The position numbers and the translations under genes are program-made. A stretch of 64,000 nt of DNA, from contig CAZGFD010000011.1 in assembly GCA_964525045.1 (NCBI GenBank), positions 72,299 to 136,298 of the forward strand. Reading direction: 5' to 3'. Positions 26,354 through 34,538 of this stretch are shown here, in pieces; within the stretch, counting starts at the first letter, position 1; each line of letters starts with the position of its first letter. The DNA comes from G020348185 sp964525045. GTDB lineage: Bacteria; Nitrospirota; Nitrospiria; Nitrospirales; UBA8639. The notes below the pieces were generated by a model. It worked only from the letters and a program-made list of their open reading frames with translations. It was not told where the DNA came from and did no database searches.

Positions 26354-28284
26354 GCATCCACTACCTTGCGTAGCCACGTTTCCAAGAGGACGAGCTTGTA
26401 AGCAAAGAAGAGCCCAGACCAGCCTTTCTGGGGCATTTCCCCCGAAACATAGGCCGCTTTCTTGTGATCGATAACTCCGGCCTTGGTCAGATTCCCATCC
26501 CATAAACTGTTTCCGTAGCGGGTGACAACACCTGAGAGCCACTCCCCTACAGGGGGCCTGAACCCAGCCTTGGGCCGAGTGACCACATCGTCGGGGAGAA
26601 CGCCTCTTAGTGCCGAGCGCAGCCACGCTTTCTGTCCCAAGGTATGGTCGGGCTGTTTGCTCCGTAGCGCCATCACCAGCTCAATAAGGCGCACATCGAG
26701 GAAAGGTAAACGGCTTTCGACCCCTACGCCCATGCTGACGCGATCCCCCAACGAGAGGCAGTTAGATGTGAGCCAGGTGTCAAAAAGCATGCGGATGACG
26801 GCCGAAGGTATCTGCCTCAACGAGCGCGGGCCGATTTCGGTCGGCCTAAAGGGGTTGTCTTCCCTCAACGCGCGCATGGTAGGGCCATACACGGAATCCT
26901 TGATCCGTCGGGCATCATTGAAATCAGGCGCAGCCGTGTAAAAGCGTAACTGTTCTTTCGGTGTGTAGGTGTCTCCGATTTCGAGCAAAACGCCAATCCA
27001 GTTCCTCAGTTTGGCCGGGGCATGGGGAGTATCGGTCATTTTTCTCAGGAACCGTTGCGCGTGGGCGGTTGCCAGAAACGGGGCCGCAGACGCGAGGAGC
27101 GGCGCTGTCGAAATGGTTTCGTTGGCTTCCGTAACCTGCGAGACCCAGGGATAGCCCCAGAAAAGCTCGTCCCCTCCTATACCCGTGAGCAACACCTTGA
27201 TACCCATATCCGCAGCAGCCTTGGGTACGGAGTAATGACCGAACGCCGCCGGATCACCGATTGGCTCATCCATAATGCGCACAAGTTGGGGGAAGAAATC
27301 CACAAAGTTTCCAACGGGCAACTCCACCTCGTGGACGATCACACCAAGTTGGTCGGCCAAATTCCGGGCTTGCTCCCGCTCATCGTATTCAGGGCGCCCT
27401 GGATATCCGACGCTAAAGGCGTGCAGAGGTTCAGAGCAGTGCTTTTTAGCCAGGGCGGTAATGGCTCCGGAATCGATCCCCCCAGATAGCGCGACGCCGA
27501 CGGGCACATCAGAACGCAGAGTCAACTTTACGGCCTCTTCGAGGCCCTCGCGAATCCAGTCCAGGATACCCGAGGTATCTGTCGGCAGACCGGTAATTTT
27601 CGGCGTTTCCTCTATGCTCCAGTAGCGTACCGGTTCGGCATTCCAGTTGTCGAGTGACAACTCGAGTGTATGACCTGCTGGAAGTTTGTGCACCCCCTGA
27701 AGAAGGGTGAACGGCTCGGGAACAAACTGATAATGCAGGTACATATCAACAACCGACGGATCGAGGGACGCACGTTCGGCAAGAAGCGGTACCAGTCCCT
27801 TGAGTTCCGAAGCAAAGGAGAAAACGTTTTCATCTCTGTGGTAGAAAAGAGGTTTTTCCCCACAGCGGTCACGGGCAAGAAACAGGGTTTTCTCTCTTTC
27901 ATCCCACAGGGCGAAAGCAAACATACCGCGGAAATGTGTGACGCACTCATGCCCCCATACCGAATACGCAGCGAGTAGAACCTCGGTGTCTGACCTGCTG
28001 ACAAAACGTTCGCCTTTGGCTTCCAGCTCGGACCGCAACTCGAGGTAATTGTAGATTTCGCCGTTGTAGGTCACCACATAATGGCCATCTGCGTAGGTCA
28101 TTGGCTGATGCCCGCCCTCGGTCAAGTCGATGATCGCCAGCCGAGTATGTCCAAACTGTATGTGGGGTTTGTTATATACACCAGACCCGTCGGGGCCGCG
28201 ATGGGCGAGTGTAGCCAAGTCCTTTTCTGTAAAGGGCGATCGCTGCGCTGGTTGTCGATAGCATCGACCAATAATGCCGCACAT
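26350..28284 (-). CDS. asnB: Asparagine synthase (glutamine-hydrolysing) family, glycan-cluster type (copy 1)
   Basis: 644 residues. Met-Cys-Gly-Ile at the N-terminus places the catalytic Cys2; LAHRGPDGSG near residue 26 and YNGEIYNYLELR near 75 form the glutaminase domain. ALSGGIDSGAITALA near 265 is the PP-loop that binds ATP, followed by GIGGDELFWGY near 370. The enzyme amidates a carboxylate using glutamine. In polysaccharide clusters such proteins are thought to amidate uronic acids rather than make asparagine (inference). A second copy lies at 34539-36449; the two are clearly diverged, so this is not a recent duplication. Confidence 0.9.
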   Translation of the reverse strand: MCGIIGRCYRQPAQRSPFTEKDLATLAHRGPDGSGVYNKPHIQFGHTRLAIIDLTEGGHQPMTYADGHYVVTYNGEIYNYLELRSELEAKGERFVSRSDTEVLLAAYSVWGHECVTHFRGMFAFALWDEREKTLFLARDRCGEKPLFYHRDENVFSFASELKGLVPLLAERASLDPSVVDMYLHYQFVPEPFTLLQGVHKLPAGHTLELSLDNWNAEPVRYWSIEETPKITGLPTDTSGILDWIREGLEEAVKLTLRSDVPVGVALSGGIDSGAITALAKKHCSEPLHAFSVGYPGRPEYDEREQARNLADQLGVIVHEVELPVGNFVDFFPQLVRIMDEPIGDPAAFGHYSVPKAAADMGIKVLLTGIGGDELFWGYPWVSQVTEANETISTAPLLASAAPFLATAHAQRFLRKMTDTPHAPAKLRNWIGVLLEIGDTYTPKEQLRFYTAAPDFNDARRIKDSVYGPTMRALREDNPFRPTEIGPRSLRQIPSAVIRMLFDTWLTSNCLSLGDRVSMGVGVESRLPFLDVRLIELVMALRSKQPDHTLGQKAWLRSALRGVLPDDVVTRPKAGFRPPVGEWLSGVVTRYGNSLWDGNLTKAGVIDHKKAAYVSGEMPQKGWSGLFFAYKLVLLETWLRKVVDA

Positions 28285-28291
28285 GACTGAT

Positions 28292-29182
28292 CTAGGCCCT
28301 CTGTTGAAGGATGACGGAGTTCGTCAGACGGGATACCGGTTCGTACCCTTTATCGGCAAGAAACACGACAGCGTCATGAGATTTGAGAGAGGCGAACGGA
28401 GTTGAGAGCACCTCCAGGACAATAAAATCCGGGCAGTAGGAATGCCAGTCGTTTGACTTTAACACCTCCATTTCTTTGCCCTCCACATCGATACTTAACA
28501 GATCGATAGGCTTGCCTGTTGGCAAATATTGATCCAGTATGGAGGAAAGCGTGCGTGGCCTCAACTCGATGGTACTTTCCAAGGCCCAGCCACTGTCAAC
28601 GTATTCCTTGGCGAGCGAGGTGTCAAAAGTATTCAGCGCGCCTTCCTTGAACATATGGAAAGTCATTGGGGTCTCGAAATCGGAAATAGCGCTCTCGATA
28701 TTTATATCCTCTGGCCTCAGCCTGTTGAACGCGTGCATACAGCCAGGTGTGGCATCCACATTGATCCCACGCCATCCCTTCCGATAAAGCGCGTAGGTAT
28801 TGGAAAACCGTACCGGGTGGTGTGCCCCGATATCGACAAAGAATCCGATCTTATCCTGGGGAAGAATTCGCGCCAGCACCACATCTTCGCCTTCTTGGCT
28901 GTAATGAAGGCAGGCATCGCTGATATTCTCGAAGTAATCTAGTAGGCTCTTCGGAATTTCATTACCACTTAGGTGGCTGAGAACGCAATGAACTAGTGTT
29001 TCAACGTGCGCATTAGGCAACTTATTGCGTGCCAGGGCGGCAGCAATCGCGTCAATTGCAACCGCACTATTTGACTGAACAAGGGAATCAAGTAGGATAT
29101 CGAGGAGCGTTTCAGGTCTTTTCCTTTGCCACACGAGTGCGTCGGCGAGTTTTCTTATCACTCGATGCTTAATAGAAGCCAT
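28292..29182 (-). CDS. FkbM-family methyltransferase (2 of 5)
   Basis: 296 residues; start codon overlaps the wzt stop as TAATG. About 85 residues of unassigned helical sequence precede the methyltransferase core. IGFFVDIGAHHPVRFSNTY near residue 112 is SAM motif I, INVDATPGCMHAFNRL near 137 motif II, and PIDLLSIDVEGKEMEVLKS near 222 is the FkbM signature. Probably O-methylates the glycan exported by the adjacent Wzm/Wzt pair. Terminal methylation is a known stop signal for ABC-exported O-antigens in E. coli O8/O9, so a capping role is attractive but inferred. Confidence 0.85.
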   Translation of the reverse strand: MASIKHRVIRKLADALVWQRKRPETLLDILLDSLVQSNSAVAIDAIAAALARNKLPNAHVETLVHCVLSHLSGNEIPKSLLDYFENISDACLHYSQEGEDVVLARILPQDKIGFFVDIGAHHPVRFSNTYALYRKGWRGINVDATPGCMHAFNRLRPEDINIESAISDFETPMTFHMFKEGALNTFDTSLAKEYVDSGWALESTIELRPRTLSSILDQYLPTGKPIDLLSIDVEGKEMEVLKSNDWHSYCPDFIVLEVLSTPFASLKSHDAVVFLADKGYEPVSRLTNSVILQQRA

Positions 29183-30465
29183 TATCGATTGCTGCTCTCT
29201 CGAGTTCTAACCATATACGTGGCACTGAGGTGTACAGACGCTCGGTGATCAGCATAAAAAAAGATGTCGGAAGGATGCGTTACCATTAAGGAGGCCATGC
29301 CGTATTGATAAAATAGATGAATGCCAAGCGTCTTTTCTGTAATTGAAGGAGAGAACTCGTAAACCCCAGGCCTAAGATTCGGTTGTTTTAACTCTATGTC
29401 GACAACGTAGTTGCCAGGCTCAAACTTGAAAAGTCCATTGTGTGCTTCATAGCTGTCGATTATGGAAATGGCCTTGTTGATTTCAGCGTCAATTTGTGTT
29501 CGGACAATTGCCTTGGGAATTGGGTTCTTCACGTCAATGTGGAGTCTAAGTATAAAAGTTTTCCCATATTCGATGTGGGTAATTGGCTCAAGGCCGACGT
29601 CGAGAATTTCCAGATATGTCACAATGACGTCACCCGTCCCTCCACGTGGTCCTCCGTAGTCGGCTGGCAAGTGGCCTGCATCGCGATGACCATTACTTTG
29701 CATTCGTTCCAGCATGTTGAAATGATCATATGACCTGCACGCATCCTCCACAGAAACAATGCCCGGGGTAACCCCCTTTTGGAGCACAAGCCCCTTGTTG
29801 CAGACCGCCCAGATCGCTGCCGGTGTATGTGACACCAATAAAATAGTCGTGCCTCCACGTTTGAGCGTCTGTATGCGCTCGAAGCATTTTTTCTGAAAGC
29901 TGAGGTCTCCCACGGCCAGGACCTCGTCGACGAGCAAAATTTCAGGGTTACCGATGACAGCAATAGCAAATCCAAGCCGCACGTTCATGCCGCTGGAGTA
30001 ATTGCGGACCGGCATGTCGATAAAATCGCCTAGCTGGGCGAACGCAACAATCTCATCGAATTTCTTTTCAATTTCGCGCGGTGTCATCCCCAGCAGAGCA
30101 CCGCTGATATGGACGTTTTCCCGCCCGCTCAACATAGGGGAAAACCCAGCCCCCGCTGCAATGAGTGCACCGACCCGGCCCCGCAGTGTCACCCGTCCCC
30201 TGTCGGGACTATATGTGCCGTTGAGGATGCGGAGGAGGGTGGTCTTGCCTGAACCGTTGATGCCCATGATTCCGAGCGCATTCCCCGGCTCAAGGGTAAA
30301 ATTCACGTCGTTCAGCGCCCAGAATTCCCCTGGGCGCAGAGAGTGGTCGCTATCTCTACCGAGCAGGCGATGGAAGCTATCGAGCAAGCCATATTTGAGG
30401 GCGCTCTTGAGGGATAAGCCGAATTTCTTACTTACACCTTCGACTATAATCGACGGCATCGCCAC
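29182..30465 (-). CDS. wzt: Polysaccharide export ATPase with C-terminal glycan-binding domain (Wzt-like, pair 2)
   Basis: 427 residues from GTG 30465 (TAGTG overlap with wzm); an ATG two codons in is an alternative. Walker A is GINGSGKTTLLRIL near residue 68, signature YSSGMNVRLGF near 165, Walker B ILLVDEVLAVGD near 187. Residues about 265-427 form an extra domain with beta-rich pattern, matching the Wzt_C carbohydrate-binding domain that recognises the modified chain end in O8/O9-type export. The two other Wzt proteins of this window lack this domain. A methyltransferase gene follows directly, which fits a cap-and-export pairing. Confidence 0.93.
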   Translation of the reverse strand: MAMPSIIVEGVSKKFGLSLKSALKYGLLDSFHRLLGRDSDHSLRPGEFWALNDVNFTLEPGNALGIMGINGSGKTTLLRILNGTYSPDRGRVTLRGRVGALIAAGAGFSPMLSGRENVHISGALLGMTPREIEKKFDEIVAFAQLGDFIDMPVRNYSSGMNVRLGFAIAVIGNPEILLVDEVLAVGDLSFQKKCFERIQTLKRGGTTILLVSHTPAAIWAVCNKGLVLQKGVTPGIVSVEDACRSYDHFNMLERMQSNGHRDAGHLPADYGGPRGGTGDVIVTYLEILDVGLEPITHIEYGKTFILRLHIDVKNPIPKAIVRTQIDAEINKAISIIDSYEAHNGLFKFEPGNYVVDIELKQPNLRPGVYEFSPSITEKTLGIHLFYQYGMASLMVTHPSDIFFYADHRASVHLSATYMVRTRESSNR

Positions 30466-31331
30466 TAAAGTCGCTCCGGAGCTAGATCTTCCAGGAGGTA
30501 GAACATTCGTAACCCTATCGCCACAAGCACCACCGTTCCTAAGGATGCCAGAACGAAAATATCTACATTTTCAGCGTGCCCAAGACAGATGAGCGACCGC
30601 GGGACGTCTACTAGATAGCTGATAGGATTCCAGTTTATTAACGTCTTCACTAGCTCGTTTTGGATCGTGGAGTGCACATAGATTACCGGGGTAATGTACA
30701 TTGACAAAGCTAGCATTTGACTGACCATAGGAGTGAGATCGCGAGCAATGGAACCGAGCACGGAGAGTACGAGGCCCACTCCGGTTCCAACCAGCACCAT
30801 AGGTACCACCAGCAGCGGGTACGCTAGAAACCACCATGTTGGAGTGATGCCGACCGCCAAGAAAATGATCGTCATGGTCACCATACTGATCAGAATTCCG
30901 TAAAGCAGGCCTGCTAATGAACTGAGCGCCAAGGCGAGCTTGGGAATCCGAGTGCGCATTATCAGGTCGGCCTGTGCTTGCAAACCTCCGCTGACAGCCC
31001 CCATTGCGCCAGGCAGGCATCCCCAAATGGTACTGCCAACCAAAACGTAGAGCGTGTAAGGAATTTCGCCTTCGCCTGGATTGAGAACGCCGATAAGAAA
31101 GAGAAACAGAAAACTTAGTATGCCTAGCAGGGGAGTCAGCAAGGCCCAGAAATACCCCAATATTTTCTGCCGAAACTGGGCCTTGAAATCGCGCCAGAAC
31201 AACCGAGTAATGACATACCGCGAGGCTACAATATCTTGGTACCCTTGGCGTAACCCCCCAATGACTCCCCCTCGGACGTCATTGGGTTGGTAGATGGTGA
31301 CAGGCGTACCGTCTTCTTCTATGTAACGCAT
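30465..31331 (-). CDS. wzm: ABC-2 polysaccharide export permease (Wzm-like, pair 2)
   Basis: 288 residues, six predicted membrane segments. A cytoplasmic leader of about 35 residues precedes SRYVITRLFWRDFKAQFRQ, the family's amphipathic entry helix, then LGYFWALLTPLLGILSFLF near residue 58. SIARDLTPMVSQMLAL near 200 and ITPVIYVHSTI near 220 match the C-terminal half. It pairs with the ATPase downstream. It is first in the surviving module; just upstream on the same strand lies a truncated fucose-synthase-like tail, so its original operon has been cut. Confidence 0.92.
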   Translation of the reverse strand: MRYIEEDGTPVTIYQPNDVRGGVIGGLRQGYQDIVASRYVITRLFWRDFKAQFRQKILGYFWALLTPLLGILSFLFLFLIGVLNPGEGEIPYTLYVLVGSTIWGCLPGAMGAVSGGLQAQADLIMRTRIPKLALALSSLAGLLYGILISMVTMTIIFLAVGITPTWWFLAYPLLVVPMVLVGTGVGLVLSVLGSIARDLTPMVSQMLALSMYITPVIYVHSTIQNELVKTLINWNPISYLVDVPRSLICLGHAENVDIFVLASLGTVVLVAIGLRMFYLLEDLAPERL

Positions 31332-31434
31332 AAGATATAGGGAGCTAGCCTAGAACGCCTTTCACCGTCTTGACGATTTGCCTAATCAGAAGCGCAGACT
31401 CTTATGGACCCTTTTGCTTGTTGGGAGAATCCGT

Positions 31435-31545
31435 TTAGAATCCTGCATGTTCGGCATACCGCCGATAAGTGGCCGTCAGTCTTTCGTGCAAGCTGATCTT
31501 GGGATACCAGCCAAGGCTGTTTTTACGGGCGCAGTCTAATGGCAT
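31435..31545 (-). pseudogene. 3' remnant of a GDP-L-fucose synthase-like SDR
   Basis: 36 codons end at TAA 31435-31437. The translation PLDCARKNSLGWYPKISLHE followed by RLTATYRRYAEH matches the C-terminal end of fucose synthases and related SDRs, where a LGW-P-I-L segment precedes the last helix. Homology stops abruptly near 31546, where the sequence becomes AT-rich. It is in the same direction as the wzm gene 100 bases downstream, so it was probably the previous gene of that operon. An intact but different fcl lies at 47365. Confidence 0.6.
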
Positions 31546-32663
31546 CTAGGAAAATTTATATGGTTAGGCCATGAATCGTTCAAAAAGTGATGCTCCTCCC
31601 ACTCACCCATATTGCACTGCACCTTCTTGGGATATGACATTCAAATTGATGGGAAAATGGATCTTGTTTAATTCAGGAATTGTCTTGCATTACTTATTGC
31701 TATATTCATGAACATTTACCATTTTTAAACGGAGTAATTATAAGTAGTGGTCCTGGAAGACTAGTTTAATTCGGTCAATTGGGACCATGAGCATTTAACC
31801 TTCCACCATTTTTACAATTTGCCATATTTACAAGGACTTATAAAATAACGTGGGTTCTTATCTGTCCAAAAAATTGTGAAAATAAGGCAAATTCTGAAAT
31901 TTCGCGTTTGGCTTAGAAGGGCTAACGCTGTTCATGAGACATTTGCCGAATTCGCTACGTTTATTCTGGTCAGGTCGAAAGCGGTCATTCTGAAAATACC
32001 AGTTTATCCCTTCTATCTCAATATATTGCATCCGTTAAACTTTCGTATACGATATGTGTTTTGTTTACAATCAGCAAAGTATCAAACCCTTTGAGTCAAA
32101 GCACGCGAATTCGAGTCGAATAGTCAACTTGGGTTCAGGATTTCCCGCACCAGCTTATAAATCTCCATTCTGGATTGATTACCTTCATGTAAGGTTTTTT
32201 TTCTCCATGCTGAAGCGGCATTGGTCGCCTGTTGGGGTTACGACGGTGAGATAATCAACCTCTGCGGTGGACTCCATTCGCTCTCGGACAGAGAATAGGG
32301 AGAATAGCGACCCCTCGGGCCTAGATTGTGCCCGGTGAGCCCGAGCTGGTTTCTGTTCCTTCTAATACGGCCTATATGACCCCCACTTCTTCAACGCGGG
32401 TCCGCATGAGCTGGGCCCAGTTTCGCAAGCGCGAGTTCATGATCGACGGGGCCTCCTGTGCATACTGTGGGGGCCGGTGATGCCACATTCGGCAAGAAAC
32501 TCTTCGACTTCGCGAAAGCAACATTCGCTGGCTATATTCAACATCCTGTATGGCTCATGGTGGGGAAGTGGTTGGTTTCAAATCAATTAATATATTTGAT
32601 ATGTTGAGTGTTTCAATAACCTGTTAGAATACACGATTAGGATATTTTCGATGAGGATGATCC
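31546..32663. other. AT-rich junction region with no intact gene
   Basis: From 31546 to about 32270 the sequence is clearly AT-richer than both sides, and the only longer frames (31876-32094 and 32054-32254 plus) show no known motif. An IS91-like transposase tail follows at 32331-32480 (listed separately). Between 32490 and 32663 I see only a weak promoter-like pair, TTGAGT at 32604 and TAGAAT at 32625, spaced 15 bases apart, and a GAGG ribosome site before the ATG at 32664. Confidence 0.5.
32331..32480 (+). mobile_element. IS91-family transposase C-terminal remnant
   Basis: A 50-codon frame ending at TGA 32478 reads TSSTRVRMSWAQFRKREFMI and then DGASCAYCGGR. IS91-type Y2 transposases end with a similar block (W-A-x-x-x-K-R-V-F-x-I-D followed by a CxxCGG zinc motif), so this looks like the tail of such a gene. 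The catalytic part is missing and an in-frame TAG lies at 32322. The GC content is higher than its AT-rich surroundings, again suggesting an insertion. Confidence 0.55.
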
Positions 32664-33458
32664 ATGACTCCACAGTACGACGTCGCTATTTCTGATTTCC
32701 TTGTTGGGTTAAGAAACTGGCAAATGTGGGGTCGGCTTGGGTGGCAAGAGAATAAACGTCGCTATCGACGTACTGTGATTGGTCCCTTCTGGACGACCCT
32801 GTCGCTTGGGATCTTTATTGGGGCATTGGGAATTGTGTGGGGAAAACTCTGGGGCCAGGACCCAAGAATTTTTATGCCCTATTTTTGTGCTGGAATGCTT
32901 GTTTGGGCTCTTATCTCAACGATTATGAATGAATCGTGCGTCGTATATATCTCAGCGGAAACTCTCATTAAGCAATTGCAATTCCCATATTCAATTCTTG
33001 CCTGCTCGGTTGTTTGGAGAAATCTGATTGTATTTTTTCATAATTTTGTCATATTTGTGTTTGTAGGGGTCTATGCAGAACTCGAGGTGACCTGGGAAGT
33101 TTTATGGGTCATCCCTGCACTTTTTTTAATCTGTGTAAATGGTATTTGGGTTTCTGTGCTTTTAGGGATGCTCTGCTCCCGGTTTCGTGATATTCAACAA
33201 GTGATCGCTAGCATTCTCAATGTTGCGGTGTTTGTGACGCCGATTATTTGGTCAATTGAACAACTTGGCCCACGTGGAGCGGAGCTGATGAATCTTAATG
33301 TCCTGTACCACATTATCAACTTAGTACGATCTCCTCTTTTGGGGAAAGCGCCTGACTTAATCAATTGGATAGTGGTCTTCTTTGTGATGATACTTGGGTG
33401 GGCCATGACGCTTGTCTTGTATAGTCGATTCCGCCGGCGCATTCCCTTCTGGCTTTGA
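32664..33458 (+). CDS. wzm: ABC-2 polysaccharide export permease (Wzm-like, pair 3)
   Basis: 264 residues from ATG with a GAGG site upstream. RLGWQENKRRYRRTVIGPFW near residue 25 is the entry helix, close to that of pair 1. SRFRDIQQVIASILNVAVF near 172 and VTPIIWSIEQLGPRG near 191 follow the family pattern. Six predicted membrane segments. The end RRIPFWL is nearly the same as in pair 1 (AKLPYWI), supporting a common subfamily distinct from pair 2. It works with the ATPase 13 bases downstream. Confidence 0.93.
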   Translation: MTPQYDVAISDFLVGLRNWQMWGRLGWQENKRRYRRTVIGPFWTTLSLGIFIGALGIVWGKLWGQDPRIFMPYFCAGMLVWALISTIMNESCVVYISAETLIKQLQFPYSILACSVVWRNLIVFFHNFVIFVFVGVYAELEVTWEVLWVIPALFLICVNGIWVSVLLGMLCSRFRDIQQVIASILNVAVFVTPIIWSIEQLGPRGAELMNLNVLYHIINLVRSPLLGKAPDLINWIVVFFVMILGWAMTLVLYSRFRRRIPFWL

Positions 33459-33471
33459 GGCCATTGAAGTC

Positions 33472-34233
33472 ATGGCTTGTATTATTCTTGAGAATGTTAC
33501 TGTAGACTTACCAATTTATGGGTCACAAAGGAGTTTTCGTGGCGCGCTTCGTCAGGTGACTGGCGGGCTTATTCAACGAAAAGGCTCGCACAATCAGCGG
33601 GTGACGGTCCGTGCGATCGATAAGGTCTCCTTTACCCTTAAGCACGGTGATCGCTTAGGAATTGTTGGACACAATGGGGCTGGCAAGTCGACTTTTCTGC
33701 GAGTGTGTGCGGGTGTCTATGCGCCAACATTTGGTCATGTTCACATCGAAGGTAGAGTGTCCCCTCTACTTGACGCTTCTCCTGGTCTTGATTCTGAAGA
33801 TACAGGGTACGAAAACATTTTTACTTGTGGACTACTGTTAGGAATGACCCGAAAGGAAATAGAGAGCAAGATGACAGATATTGAGGAATTTTCTGGACTG
33901 GGTGACTATTTGTCCCTTCCCGTTCGTACCTATTCAGTCGGAATGGTGACGAGGCTGAGTTTTGCCATTGCCACAGCGGTTGATCCTGGTATTCTGATCA
34001 TAGACGAAGGATTGGGGGCCGGTGACGCCCGGTTTGCGGAAGAAGCCAAATCTAGATTGAATAAGCTTATTGAACGGTCCAGCATTTTCATTTTGGCCTC
34101 TCATTCTGAGAAATTAATCAGATCTATGTGTAACCAGGCGATTTTAATGGAAAGCGGAAGTATCAAACTGTCAGATTCCGTGAACGAAGTGTATGCTGCC
34201 TATCAGCGGGATTATCCTGAGCGTAACTCGTAA
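33472..34233 (+). CDS. wzt: Polysaccharide export ATPase (Wzt-like, pair 3)
   Basis: 253 residues from ATG 33472, 13 bases after wzm and with GAGG upstream; the frame opens at 33412 but that would overlap wzm by 47 bases. Walker A GHNGAGKSTFLRV near residue 66, signature YSVGMVTRLSF near 153, Walker B ILIIDEGLGAGD near 175. No C-terminal binding domain, so it resembles KpsT and pair 1. Note Gly-Leu instead of the usual Val-Leu after the Walker B Glu, as in other GT-rich loci; not disabling. Confidence 0.92.
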   Translation: MACIILENVTVDLPIYGSQRSFRGALRQVTGGLIQRKGSHNQRVTVRAIDKVSFTLKHGDRLGIVGHNGAGKSTFLRVCAGVYAPTFGHVHIEGRVSPLLDASPGLDSEDTGYENIFTCGLLLGMTRKEIESKMTDIEEFSGLGDYLSLPVRTYSVGMVTRLSFAIATAVDPGILIIDEGLGAGDARFAEEAKSRLNKLIERSSIFILASHSEKLIRSMCNQAILMESGSIKLSDSVNEVYAAYQRDYPERNS

Positions 34234-34538
34234 CACGGCCATTGGGGTAGATCAAGGCTAAAAACGGATTACGTACTTTGGGATGAGGCAATTTCTTGTT
34301 GGGCTGACTCCACCTTTCTCATTATCCCCCGAACGTAAAAAGGGTGCCGCTATGTTTCATCATGGTCTCTGATGAAAAATGACCTCTTTCTTTAGTTAAA
34401 AATCGACCGCAATAATTTTAGAAGGGTCCGAAAAATCACCTGCCGGTGATTAGAGTCGGGGCAATTTCATTTTTCCTGTTTATAAGGACAAAGTAAAAGT
34501 TTGCAACCTGCGTATCCTTCGTGCCTATGGAGAATGTT
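34234..34538. other. 305-base intergenic stretch with one hairpin
   Basis: No gene. AATCACC-TGCC-GGTGATT at 34434-34451 is a perfect seven-base stem. On the minus strand it is followed by a short T run, on the plus strand it is not, so its orientation does not fit a terminator for wzt. It may be a transcript structure before asnB. No clear promoter. Confidence 0.4.

Noticed and set aside
26354..26626. N-terminal extension of the 24953-26353 glycosyltransferase
   Set aside because: Lies inside the asparagine synthase gene; ATGA-coupled ATG at 26353 is preferred.
31876..32094. Frame of 72 codons from GTG in the AT-rich junction
   Set aside because: No motif, no ribosome site; may be part of a decayed gene but unsupported.
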